Shown piece by piece: positions 5,764 to 12,580 of a stretch of DNA of 12,580 bases (position 1 is its first letter; each line of letters begins with the position of its first letter). The stretch is from Rhizobium sp. Q54 (GTDB lineage Bacteria; Pseudomonadota; Alphaproteobacteria; Rhizobiales; Beijerinckiaceae), in assembly GCA_945901195.1 (NCBI GenBank), contig CAMDKB010000086.1, positions 1 to 12,580 on the forward strand, in the 5' to 3' direction. The translations under genes and the position numbers were made by a program. The notes beneath the pieces are model-generated. The model was given only the letters and a program-made list of their open reading frames with translations. It was not told the origin of the DNA and did no database searches.

Positions 5764-7065
5764 ATGGTTGCCTTGCCAAACCGGATAGACGGATCTGCCT
5801 ACGGCTACGACAACATTGTCGGAACAAGTGGTGGAGACCTTATTTTTACATATAACGGTGGCAACGTGATCGAAGGCGGCGCTGGCGCCGACATCATATT
5901 CGGCAGCAGCACTGCCTACGCCACTGACACAGCCAGTTATGAACATTCCACGTCTGCTCTGCAGGTTGATCTCCGTGTTGCCTTGCAACACGGCGGCGAC
6001 GCCGAAGGCGATCAATTGTACGGAATACAAGACGTCATCGGTTCGGCTTTCAATGACAGGATCACCGGAGACGAACTCGACAATCACCTGGATGGCGGCG
6101 CAGGTCTCGACACTTTGATTGGTGGTGCAGGCAACGACAATTTGTTTGGCGGCTTCGACGGCAAGGCCGATATTCTTGATGGCGGCACGGGCATCGACAC
6201 TGTCGATTATTCAACCGCAGCGTCGGGTATGACCATAGCGCTGGATACGACAACGACTTTCGTCGCGACTTTCGGCACGTATCAGGTCTTCGCTGACGGT
6301 AGCGCGCGCCTCAACGGAGCCAGTGGAAGCGTACTCGAGGATGTGCTGCGCAACATGGAGAACGTGATCGGTACTGCCTTTAATGACACGATCACCGGCA
6401 ACGAACGCAATAACGTTATTAAAGGCGGGGCTGGAGCAGACACCATAAACTGCAAGGGTGGGATCGATACGATTGACTACAGCACGAGTGGCTGGAGCAC
6501 TGGCCCAGGCGTGCAGATCGATTTGACCCAGACTTTGCAACACGGCGGCGATGCTGAAGGCGACAAGCTCGCTTCGATTGAAAATATCATTGGCAGCTAT
6601 GCAAAGGACGTTCTGAATGGCGACGGCGGTGGCAATGTGATTGAAGGCGGCTCTGGTGACGACATCATCAACGGGCGGGGCGGCAACGACACAATTTACT
6701 CCGGCCAGGGAGCGGACATTCTTGATGGTGGCGCGGGCGCCGACGTTTTTCAGTACAAAGATACCAGAGATTCAGGCGCCGGATATCGGAATAGTTATCG
6801 AGGCCAGTACCGCGTGGAATATGGCAACGATACTATTTTGAATTTTGAGACGGGCATCGACAAGATTGATCTGAGACTGATTGACGCGATCTACGGAAAT
6901 GCCACGAGCGACCGTTTCGTATTTGCGGACTCACTTACAGGCGTTGCCGGACAACTGGTTCTCAGCGGTGGTACTTTGATGGGCGATGTTACTGGCGATG
7001 GCATTGCGGATCTGGTCATCAATGCAGTTGGTGCACAGAAGTCCGACATTCTTGGCGTTCTGTGA
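5764..7065 (+). CDS. RTX (hemolysin-type calcium-binding) repeat protein, putative type I-secreted
   Basis: A 433-residue, Gly/Asp-rich, acidic protein built almost entirely of RTX nonapeptides (GGxGxDxxx), for example GGAGADIIF (38-46), GGAGLDTLIGGAGNDNLFGG (111-130), GGAGADTIN (221-229), GGSGDDIINGRGGNDTI (295-311) and GGAGADVFQY (322-331). Such repeats fold into calcium-loaded beta rolls after export. Three larger modules (about 58-113, 148-225, 238-300) each run from a Y-S/H-S-type start through an I-D-L-type strand to I-G-x-A-x-x-D. The C-terminus (NFETGIDKIDL at 359-369 to SDILGVL at the end) resembles the serralysin-type C-terminal region and type I secretion signals. There is no N-terminal signal peptide, catalytic domain or adjacent ABC/MFP exporter. 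The ATG at 5764 has AGGAG nine bases before it; another ATG at 5758 is too close. The biological role is unknown, perhaps a surface or matrix protein. Confidence 0.88.
   Translation: MVALPNRIDGSAYGYDNIVGTSGGDLIFTYNGGNVIEGGAGADIIFGSSTAYATDTASYEHSTSALQVDLRVALQHGGDAEGDQLYGIQDVIGSAFNDRITGDELDNHLDGGAGLDTLIGGAGNDNLFGGFDGKADILDGGTGIDTVDYSTAASGMTIALDTTTTFVATFGTYQVFADGSARLNGASGSVLEDVLRNMENVIGTAFNDTITGNERNNVIKGGAGADTINCKGGIDTIDYSTSGWSTGPGVQIDLTQTLQHGGDAEGDKLASIENIIGSYAKDVLNGDGGGNVIEGGSGDDIINGRGGNDTIYSGQGADILDGGAGADVFQYKDTRDSGAGYRNSYRGQYRVEYGNDTILNFETGIDKIDLRLIDAIYGNATSDRFVFADSLTGVAGQLVLSGGTLMGDVTGDGIADLVINAVGAQKSDILGVL
5983..6012 (+). repeat. First copy of an internal direct repeat in the RTX gene
   Basis: It encodes LQHGGDAEGD. 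The first 17 bases are identical to the copy at 6535-6564, and the few later differences are synonymous third-position changes. The two copies are 552 nt (184 codons) apart, which indicates internal module duplication. Confidence 0.8.
6535..6564 (+). repeat. Second copy of the internal direct repeat in the RTX gene
   Basis: Same encoded peptide LQHGGDAEGD as at 5983-6012, inside the third long module. The middle module (residues about 148-225) lacks this peptide and carries a different insert, so modules 1 and 3 are the closest relatives. Confidence 0.8.
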
Positions 7066-7085
7066 ATTCCGCAGGGTCCGCCAAT

Positions 7086-7114
7086 CGTTGCCGCCGGACT
7101 ATCGTGCGGCAACG
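7086..7114. terminator. Possible bidirectional terminator between convergent RTX and desaturase genes
   Basis: CGTTGCCGC (7086-7094) and GCGGCAACG (7106-7114) form a perfect 9-bp stem with an 11-base loop, at the point where the two genes converge. It covers the last codons of the desaturase. Neither side has a clear T-run, so termination is only a possibility suggested by position. Confidence 0.33.
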
Positions 7115-8115
7115 CCGGCATTATTTGCGGCTTCACGCCGCGCTTCTATGAGTTCCTGCCCGGGTATCTTGAGATCCCATACAAGACCGAAATGAGCCAG
7201 CGCCCGGAGCACCAAATACCCCGGATCGATCTCGCCCTTGTGCAACGAGAATTTTGCCGACCATTGGAACGCGTGATGATTATTGTGTAGCCCTTCGCCG
7301 ACAAGAGTCATCGCGTTGACCAGAGCATTGTTGCAACTGTCGTCCTTGGTCACAAAGGGTCGTGACCCCCAAAGATGCGCGAGCGAATTGACTGCCCAGG
7401 TCGCCTGCATTTGCAGGAAAGCGCGCAAAGCGCCTGCGCCTAATATGCCTGATAGAAAACCTGACCAGGACTGGTACCAGGCTGCGGTGACAAGGCCGGG
7501 AATAAGCCAACCCATCAACACCCAAAGCCAATAATACCGGTCTACAAAGACAATCGCCTCATCCTTGCGCAGGTCCCGAATGTAATCTGTGTAATTGCAA
7601 AGCCGGCCCGATACAGTCCAGCCCATGTGGCCACCCAAAAATGCCCGCAGACCCGCAATAAGGCCCTCGCGGGTGGACTTCGGCGAGTGGGGATCACCGG
7701 CCTCATCGCTGTGATGGTGATGTTTCCTGTGCACGGAAACCCAGGTCATGATCTTGCCCTGCATCGAGGCCGCACCCAACGCGCCCAAAATTATGGAAAC
7801 GCCACGCCCGGCCAAGAAAGCCTTGTGACAGAAGAGCCTGTGATAACCCAGAGTTATGCCGAGACCGACAAGGAATTGCGTGATGAGAAGGAGCGTAACG
7901 TCAAAAAACGTCATGCCTTTGGTGGTAAACCAGATGATCGCCGCCAGGGCGCCAGACGTCACGAGAACGAGATTGAAGATCGAAGCCACTTGCATCGTGT
8001 CGATGCGCAAACGCTTGCCGATGACGGGCATCGTCACCAGAAAAAGCGGCGGCCAGCGCCGGTTGCCTTCGCGGTCCGTTAATTCGACGCCGTAGCGAAG
8101 CTTCCAGAATGACAT
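7099..8115 (-). CDS. Membrane fatty-acid (acyl-CoA/acyl-lipid) desaturase, delta-9 type
   Basis: Integral-membrane di-iron desaturase of 338 residues that would place a cis double bond in fatty acyl chains, tuning membrane fluidity. All histidine boxes are present: HRLFCH (92-97), HRKHHHH (129-135) and the C-terminal EGLHNNHHAF (274-283), with NSLAH (243-247) contributing the extra ligand usual in the stearoyl-CoA-desaturase-like group. Hydrophobic segments at about 43-64, 70-90, 104-120, 194-214 and 219-233 give the two hairpins plus a surface helix. There is no fused cytochrome b5, so electrons must come from a separate ferredoxin or flavoprotein. The start at 8113-8115 has only a weak ribosome site; a Met at residue 29 is a less likely alternative because the segment before it (ELTDREGNRRWP) looks genuine. 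The gene lies 87 nt after scpB and may have its own promoter. Confidence 0.93.
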   Translation of the reverse strand: MSFWKLRYGVELTDREGNRRWPPLFLVTMPVIGKRLRIDTMQVASIFNLVLVTSGALAAIIWFTTKGMTFFDVTLLLITQFLVGLGITLGYHRLFCHKAFLAGRGVSIILGALGAASMQGKIMTWVSVHRKHHHHSDEAGDPHSPKSTREGLIAGLRAFLGGHMGWTVSGRLCNYTDYIRDLRKDEAIVFVDRYYWLWVLMGWLIPGLVTAAWYQSWSGFLSGILGAGALRAFLQMQATWAVNSLAHLWGSRPFVTKDDSCNNALVNAMTLVGEGLHNNHHAFQWSAKFSLHKGEIDPGYLVLRALAHFGLVWDLKIPGQELIEARREAANNAGVAAR

Positions 8116-8156
8116 GCCAGGCTATCTGGATCCGTTGAGATGGGAGATTGCACACC

Positions 8157-8162
8157 AGTATA
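8157..8162 (-). promoter_or_regulatory. Candidate -10 element for the desaturase
   Basis: On the minus strand TATACT (within TTATACTGG) lies 41 nt before the desaturase ATG. No good -35 hexamer stands 16-18 bases upstream. A weak dyad ACCTG/CAGGT (8169-8189) occupies that place instead and could bind a regulator. Confidence 0.3.
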
Positions 8163-8202
8163 ACGCCAACCTGACCAAAAGCGACAGGTATGGCCGGTGC
8201 GA

Positions 8203-9225
8203 CTAATCTTCCAGGCGGCGATCGCGTGGTCCTAGATCTTCAAAGCCCTCACCGGGTTCCGGTTCGGGACTTGCCTCCATGCTTTCGCGCGGACTCTCAA
8301 CCTCGCTGGCCGCCTCGATACTCTCGTCAGCGTTATGGCCTTCTGACGAGATGTCCCGGGCGTCGTTGTTTTCCTTCGCGTCCAGTTCATCCTGAAGCTG
8401 CTCAGCGGCTTCAAGTACAGGCTCAACCAGTTCGCCGGCTTCGCTGTCGCTATCATCCGCGCCTTCAGCAAAGTCGAGCAGATCGCCATCTTCCAGCGGA
8501 TCTTCGTCCTCGGTCAGTTCCTCGCTGTCATTGGGTGTGGGAATACCAAAACCGGGCGGCAACCGGCCATCGAACAGGCCTGCACCCTTGAGTTCCTCCA
8601 GTCCGGGCAAGTCTGAAACACCTTCAAGTCCGAAATGCAGCAGGAAATCGTCGGTCGTGCCATACGTGACGGGTCGGCCCGGAGCCTTCCTGCGACCGCG
8701 CAAGCGCACCCAGCCTGTCTCCATCAGCACATCCAGCGTACCCTTGGATATGGTGACACCGCGAATATCCTCGATTTCAGCGCGCGTCGTAGGCTGGTGA
8801 TAGGCGATGATCGCCAGTGTCTCGAGCGCAGCGCGCGACAATTTTTTCTGCTGCTGCATTTCGCGCGAGAGAAGCCAGCCCAGATCACCGGCCGTGCGGA
8901 ATGTCCATTTACTGCCAACCCGGACCAAATTCACGCCGCGCTTTTCATAATCCTTGCGCAGTTCGTACATGACGTCTGCAGCCTTCAGGCCTTCAGGCAT
9001 GCGTTTGGTAATTTCGCTTTCTTCCAGCGGCGCTTCGGCGGCGAACACCATGGCTTCGGCAATGCGCATGGTCTCGAACATCAGGGCCGAGCGCGGAGCG
9101 GGTTCGGATGGGGGCACTTCTGTCAAAACAGGGGCTTTGGGCGTCGCAGGCTTGCGCGACAGCGACTTGCGCACGGGTTCAACCGTCTCTTCATTCACGG
9201 GAAACAACCTTGCCGCTTCTGCCAC
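8203..9225 (-). CDS. scpB: Segregation and condensation protein B, with a long acidic C-terminal tail
   Basis: ScpB is the winged-helix dimer that binds ScpA in the SMC-ScpAB condensin, acting in chromosome organisation and segregation. Core motifs are clear: MRIAEAMVFAAEAPL, LAIIAYHQPTTRAEIEDIRG and GRPVTYGTTDDFLLHFGL, together about residues 52-200. The core is flanked by an N-terminal low-complexity stretch of about 45 residues and by an acidic C-terminal tail of about 110 residues, rich in Asp/Glu/Ser/Ala, from about residue 231. Most ScpB proteins end soon after the second winged helix, so the tail is unusual. The frame also allows a GTG at 9234, but the only ribosome site (GGGAG at 9236-9240) is one base from it and ten bases from the GTG at 9223-9225, so I prefer the latter. 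It follows scpA closely and is certainly in the same operon. Confidence 0.94.
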   Translation of the reverse strand: MAEAARLFPVNEETVEPVRKSLSRKPATPKAPVLTEVPPSEPAPRSALMFETMRIAEAMVFAAEAPLEESEITKRMPEGLKAADVMYELRKDYEKRGVNLVRVGSKWTFRTAGDLGWLLSREMQQQKKLSRAALETLAIIAYHQPTTRAEIEDIRGVTISKGTLDVLMETGWVRLRGRRKAPGRPVTYGTTDDFLLHFGLEGVSDLPGLEELKGAGLFDGRLPPGFGIPTPNDSEELTEDEDPLEDGDLLDFAEGADDSDSEAGELVEPVLEAAEQLQDELDAKENNDARDISSEGHNADESIEAASEVESPRESMEASPEPEPGEGFEDLGPRDRRLED

Positions 9226-9243
9226 TTGACCCACGCTCCCCTA

Positions 9244-10068
9244 TTACGCTGCTTCGTCTGGAAAATCTCGGGCTCCGTCCAGCGCCGTACGCCCCTTGAT
9301 CCAGATCGGAGCAAAGGCTTCGTCCTGCCGCAGAACGACCTTGCCTTCCCGCACCATTTCCAGCGAAGCACTGAAACTTGACGCACGCACCGTGCGACGC
9401 ATTTGCGGACTGGTGATGTAACGCAGGATGTAATCGTCCAGGACTGTCCATTCTATCGTATGACCGGCGAGTCGTTCCAGCGCCTCACGCGCTTCGGCCA
9501 TCGTCCAGACCAAACGCTGGCGGACAGTCACATGCGACAATACCTGTTTCTGGCGCTGCTGGGCGTAGGCCGACAGCAGATCGTAAAGTGTCGTCTGAAA
9601 TCTTGAATGGCGGATAATGGCAATGCCTTCCGGCTCGCCGCGCAGGAACATATCTCGCCCGACACGCGGGCGATTGGAAAGTTTCTCCGCAGCGGCGCGA
9701 ATGGCTTCTAGACGGCGCAAACGATTGGCCAGTGCGGCGGCAAGATCGGCAGCGGCTGGCTCTGCGCCCTTTGGCTCCTCGGGCAACAGCAGACGGGATT
9801 TCAGATAGGCAAGCCAGGCCGCCATCACGAGATAGTCGGCAGCCAGTTCCAGCCTGACTTTGCGGGCCTGCTCGATGAATTCGAGGTATTGTTCGGCTAG
9901 TGCGAGGACGGAAATCTTCGCAAGATCAACTTTCTGGCGGCGGGCGAGCTCAAGCAAAAGGTCCAGAGGACCTTCAAATCCATCGACATCAACCAGAAAA
10001 GAGGGTTCGCTATCCCCCTTCTCCAATTCAGCGATATCCTCAAACGGGAGTTCCGCCACGCGAATCAC
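9244..10068 (-). CDS. scpA: Segregation and condensation protein A (kleisin)
   Basis: ScpA is the kleisin that bridges the SMC heads and binds a ScpB dimer, closing the ring that entraps DNA. The 274 residues show the N-terminal kleisin segment VDGFEGPLDLLLELARRQKV at about 28-47, LAADYLVMAAWLAYLKSRLL at about 75-94, and the C-terminal winged helix with SFSASLEMVREGKVVLRQ and FAPIWI. Length matches the family. It begins at a GTG (10066-10068); an in-frame stop lies about 12 codons upstream with no other start between, and no good ribosome site stands before the GTG. A second GTG three codons in is possible. The gene is 143 nt after nagZ and just before scpB, the usual rhizobial order. Confidence 0.95.
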   Translation of the reverse strand: MIRVAELPFEDIAELEKGDSEPSFLVDVDGFEGPLDLLLELARRQKVDLAKISVLALAEQYLEFIEQARKVRLELAADYLVMAAWLAYLKSRLLLPEEPKGAEPAAADLAAALANRLRRLEAIRAAAEKLSNRPRVGRDMFLRGEPEGIAIIRHSRFQTTLYDLLSAYAQQRQKQVLSHVTVRQRLVWTMAEAREALERLAGHTIEWTVLDDYILRYITSPQMRRTVRASSFSASLEMVREGKVVLRQDEAFAPIWIKGRTALDGARDFPDEAA

Positions 10069-10211
10069 TTCGGCTTGCGCCGCTCCAAAACTGCACGATC
10101 ACAAGGTCGTATCTGATCGCGGCAATCGCAAGACCAAACCGCCGCCGGAGGGCCGGTATGCACAGAAACCGCCCTTGAAGCGGCCAAGCTGACGCGCCGG
10201 CGAACGCGGTT

Positions 10212-11234
10212 TTATACCGACGGGCTCAAAACGCCCTGAAGGCGAGCCCACGCGGCGTCGCGGTCGAATGGGTCAGGCTTGCCTTCAATCATCTTCAAAG
10301 CGCGGAGGGCGCGTTCAGCGCGTTTGCCATCCAGCACTGGTGAAGCTTCCGCCACTTCCTGCGCGCTGGCTGCATCAAAATGACAGTAAAGCGCCATATC
10401 CAGACCTGCGGAAAACAACGCTTCGGTCTTTTCATGGAAGCTCCCCTTGAGTGCTTTCATGGCGAGGTCGTCGCTCATGATCAACCCGTCAAAACCGATG
10501 TGGCCCCGCATATAGTCACGCACGACCTTTTTCGATGTTGTAGCTGGATGATCAGGATCGATTGCGGTGTAGACGACATGGGCGCTCATCGCGAGCGGCA
10601 TGGTGTTCAGGCCCAGAAATGGCGCGAAGTCCGAAGCCGTGAGGTCAGCAAGGCTTGCTGTCACAACGGGCAATTCAAGATGTGAATCAGCCCCTGCCCG
10701 GCCGTGTCCCGGCAAGTGTTTGATAACTGGCAGAACTCTACCCCCCAGCAAGCCTTCGCAAGCCGCCCGCCCGAGCGATGTCACCGTAGCGGCGTCCTTT
10801 CCATAGGCGCGATCACCGATGACATCATGGCCACCGGGTGCTGGAACGTCCAGAACAGGCATGCAATCGACATTGATGCCGCACGCGCGCAAATCCTCCG
10901 CCATCAGACGCGCGCTATCGCACACGAGCGACGCACGGGTTTGGATCGATACGGGAAGATTCCCCAATGTCGCTGCAGGGGGATATTTGGGCCAATGTGG
11001 CGGTCCCATGCGCTGAACGCGCCCGCCTTCCTGATCTATCAGCACAGGCGCATTTTCCCGTTCAACAATCTCGCGAAAGTCTTCAGTCAATTGAATCACT
11101 TGCGCGGGGTTGTCGATGTTGCGCTTGAACAAAATGAGCCCCCACGGCTGGTTCTTTTTGATAAACGCGCGTTCTTCATCTGTCAGTTGAAGCGCATTGC
11201 AGCCGGTTATGAAAGCGCGAGTGGGAGCAGGCAT
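10212..11234 (-). CDS. nagZ: Beta-N-acetylhexosaminidase NagZ (glycoside hydrolase family 3)
   Basis: Cytoplasmic enzyme of peptidoglycan recycling that removes N-acetylglucosamine from GlcNAc-anhydroMurNAc (peptides), producing the muropeptides that in some bacteria induce AmpC beta-lactamase. The 340-residue single-domain TIM barrel carries IDQEGGRVQR (66-75), the substrate-grasping KHLPGHG (172-178) followed by the mobile catalytic loop with Asp183 and His185, and the nucleophile Asp255 in MSDDLAMKAL. No signal peptide is present, as expected. AGGGGTG lies about seven bases before the ATG at 11234 and directly follows the T-run of a terminator-like hairpin behind the SPOR gene. Transcription must therefore either read through that hairpin or start inside the SPOR gene. 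Confidence 0.96.
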   Translation of the reverse strand: MPAPTRAFITGCNALQLTDEERAFIKKNQPWGLILFKRNIDNPAQVIQLTEDFREIVERENAPVLIDQEGGRVQRMGPPHWPKYPPAATLGNLPVSIQTRASLVCDSARLMAEDLRACGINVDCMPVLDVPAPGGHDVIGDRAYGKDAATVTSLGRAACEGLLGGRVLPVIKHLPGHGRAGADSHLELPVVTASLADLTASDFAPFLGLNTMPLAMSAHVVYTAIDPDHPATTSKKVVRDYMRGHIGFDGLIMSDDLAMKALKGSFHEKTEALFSAGLDMALYCHFDAASAQEVAEASPVLDGKRAERALRALKMIEGKPDPFDRDAAWARLQGVLSPSV

Positions 11235-11250
11235 AAATCACCCCTGTATA

Positions 11251-11279
11251 GAAAAACCGGCGCTGCTGACAGCGCCGGT
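11251..11279 (-). terminator. Rho-independent terminator after the SPOR gene, or attenuator before nagZ
   Basis: ACCGGCGCTG (11256-11265) and CAGCGCCGGT (11270-11279) pair perfectly over 10 bp with a four-base loop. On the minus strand the stem is followed at once by a T-run of about five bases. It begins 24 nt after the SPOR stop, and its T-run ends only 17-18 nt before the nagZ ATG, leaving no room for a separate nagZ promoter. Confidence 0.82.
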
Positions 11280-11303
11280 CCATAAACTTCAATTATTCCG
11301 GTC

Positions 11304-12580
11304 TCAGTTCCTGGCGACGAAACAAGCGCCGCCCTTGCTCTGGAGCTTGGAGCATAGCGATGTCGCGTCTTCGCGGGACAACCCGCTTATCCGCACACGA
11401 TAAACAGTCTTGTCGCCGACAGCAGCTTGGCGAACCGATGGCGAACGGCCCCCCAATTCGGAGGCAAATTTCTGACGCAAGCGCGCAGCCGTGCTTTGCG
11501 CTTCCGCTTCACTCGGCGGGGCGGCAAGCTGGATCGCAAAGCCACCGCCGGCAGAAGGAGCGGCAGCAGGCGTCGCGCGAGGCGTTGAAGCCGGTACAGC
11601 ACTCGCAACACGCTGCGGGGCAGGCTTGGGTCGTTCAGCAAGCGCGGCCGGTTTGGCGGGGCGCGCCGTCGCGGTGGGTGCGGAATCTGGTTCCTCCGCG
11701 CTATTGCGCGCACTTTCAGCCAGGGTGGGCGGACGGTTAGCCCGCGCGGTATTCTTCTCGGCGCTGGCCGGTGCAGTGACTTGCGGACGCGGCGCTACGG
11801 GTGCGGCTGCCACAGAGGGGCGTGCGCCGGGTGTGCCCGCGGCAAGTGAGGGAATGGAAGGCGCTGGCCGTGCGGCCTGAACAGGCGCCTGAACGTCAGG
11901 CACCACTGTCCCGTCAGGTTTCACGGAGACCGTGCGCACCCGGCGCGGTTCGGGAAAATAACCGCCGGATTGCTGCGCTACCGTCGATTGCTTCGCAGAA
12001 GCGGCTTGTGGCGCGACCGTCGCTATAGGCCGGGTGGCATTGGGATTGGTGAGATTGACCATCTTGTTCAGATCGCCATCACTCATACGCGATCCACGCG
12101 GTTGAGCCTGCACCTGAGTGAGATCCACGGGCTGTTCGAGCTGACCGGACGCGCTGGACTGTTGCGGCTTCACGCCGCTTTTGTCGAGAATTGAAACGGT
12201 GCGAACGGCCCGCGGGGCTGATGCGTCCTCTCCGTCCGGCTTTACCTTGATAGGATCTTTGGATGCGGCAATCGTGGGAACCCCACCTATCCGGACCTTG
12301 CCGCTTGTTGCAAGCGTTGCGCCGATCCCCGCGATAACAACGGCCAGCGCGGAGCCCATATACAGAATCGACTTGCGCGATATTGCTGAACGCCCGGCCG
12401 GCCTGTCGTCCATGCCTTCCGGGGCAGAAGGAATATCAGGACGCGCACGCACAGCAGCGGGGGATTGCGCGTGTTCGTACCGCTCGTCCTGCCAGGCAGC
12501 CGGATTGGTGCTAGCGTGATGCATTTGATTGCCAGGAAATTGCTTGCCATGACTTTGGTGGCCATGAATTTCGTGACCTT
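11304..12580 (-). CDS. SPOR-domain membrane protein, 5' end beyond the right edge
   Basis: A bitopic inner-membrane protein with a C-terminal SPOR domain, which binds denuded glycan strands of septal peptidoglycan. Counting from the Met at 12524: a charged cytoplasmic part (1-50), one membrane helix at about 52-74 (SILYMGSALAVVIAGIGATL), a Pro/Ala-rich periplasmic linker of about 250 residues, and the SPOR fold at about 327-406 (GGGFAIQLAAPPSEAEAQS to GGACFVARN). The Met at 12524 has no ribosome site, and the frame stays open to the window end with coding-like, His/Gly/Gln-rich residues (GHEIHGHQSHGKQFPGNQ), so I treat the gene as partial. Its place before nagZ is the usual rhizobial one, though the linker diverges quickly between species. 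It ends at a strong terminator. Confidence 0.88.
   Translation of the reverse strand, partial: GHEIHGHQSHGKQFPGNQMHHASTNPAAWQDERYEHAQSPAAVRARPDIPSAPEGMDDRPAGRSAISRKSILYMGSALAVVIAGIGATLATSGKVRIGGVPTIAASKDPIKVKPDGEDASAPRAVRTVSILDKSGVKPQQSSASGQLEQPVDLTQVQAQPRGSRMSDGDLNKMVNLTNPNATRPIATVAPQAASAKQSTVAQQSGGYFPEPRRVRTVSVKPDGTVVPDVQAPVQAARPAPSIPSLAAGTPGARPSVAAAPVAPRPQVTAPASAEKNTARANRPPTLAESARNSAEEPDSAPTATARPAKPAALAERPKPAPQRVASAVPASTPRATPAAAPSAGGGFAIQLAAPPSEAEAQSTAARLRQKFASELGGRSPSVRQAAVGDKTVYRVRISGLSREDATSLCSKLQSKGGACFVARN

Noticed and set aside
9234..9234. scpB start at the outer GTG
   Set aside because: It leaves only one base between the GGGAG ribosome site and the start; the GTG nine bases further in has normal spacing. 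The difference is three residues and not certain.
1..12580. CRISPR array, insertion sequence, integrase, tRNA or rRNA
   Set aside because: I found no regularly spaced identical repeats, transposase or recombinase motifs, cloverleaf-like sequence or rRNA segments.

Overview
The window reads as chromosomal DNA of an alphaproteobacterium, most likely Hyphomicrobiales (Rhizobiales). The main reason is the backbone on the minus strand, read from the right edge: a SPOR-domain envelope protein, nagZ, scpA, scpB, (interruption), tatA, tatB, tatC, (an EamA transporter), serS. From general knowledge of rhizobial genomes, SPOR-nagZ-scpA-scpB-tatA-tatB-tatC-serS is a widely kept order. Moderately high GC, GTG starts on scpA and scpB, and the alphaproteobacterial style of TatA/TatB agree with this. 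No genus can be named from the sequence alone.

Layout from left to right: the 5' part of serS (minus); an EamA-family transporter (minus) 11 nt upstream of serS; a strong intrinsic terminator; tatC, tatB and tatA (minus), with a hairpin between tatA and tatB. The divergent spacer that follows carries a candidate tatA promoter and three 20-bp phased repeats. A plus-strand unit comes next: a 25-codon leader ORF with a near-ideal ribosome site, overlapping by ATGA an alpha/beta hydrolase, then a luciferase-like flavin monooxygenase. Then come an RTX (calcium-binding nonapeptide) protein on the plus strand and a converging acyl-lipid/acyl-CoA desaturase on the minus strand. The backbone resumes with scpB, scpA, nagZ and the SPOR gene (all minus), and the SPOR gene runs off the right edge.

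The backbone genes serve chromosome segregation (ScpAB with SMC), cell-wall recycling (NagZ), peptidoglycan or division-site association (SPOR), folded-protein export (TatABC) and seryl-tRNA charging (SerRS). The block at about 3.5-8.1 kb looks like an accessory islet at the scpB/tatA junction: an oxidoreductase/hydrolase pair for an unknown substrate, a putative type I-secreted RTX protein without its transporter, and a membrane desaturase.

I see no tRNA, rRNA, CRISPR array, insertion sequence, integrase or recognisable defence system. Nothing here is a clear new system. The points most worth a second look are the translationally coupled leader ORF, the 20-bp phased repeats upstream of tatA, the terminator placed directly before the nagZ ribosome site, the long acidic tail on ScpB, and the modular RTX protein.
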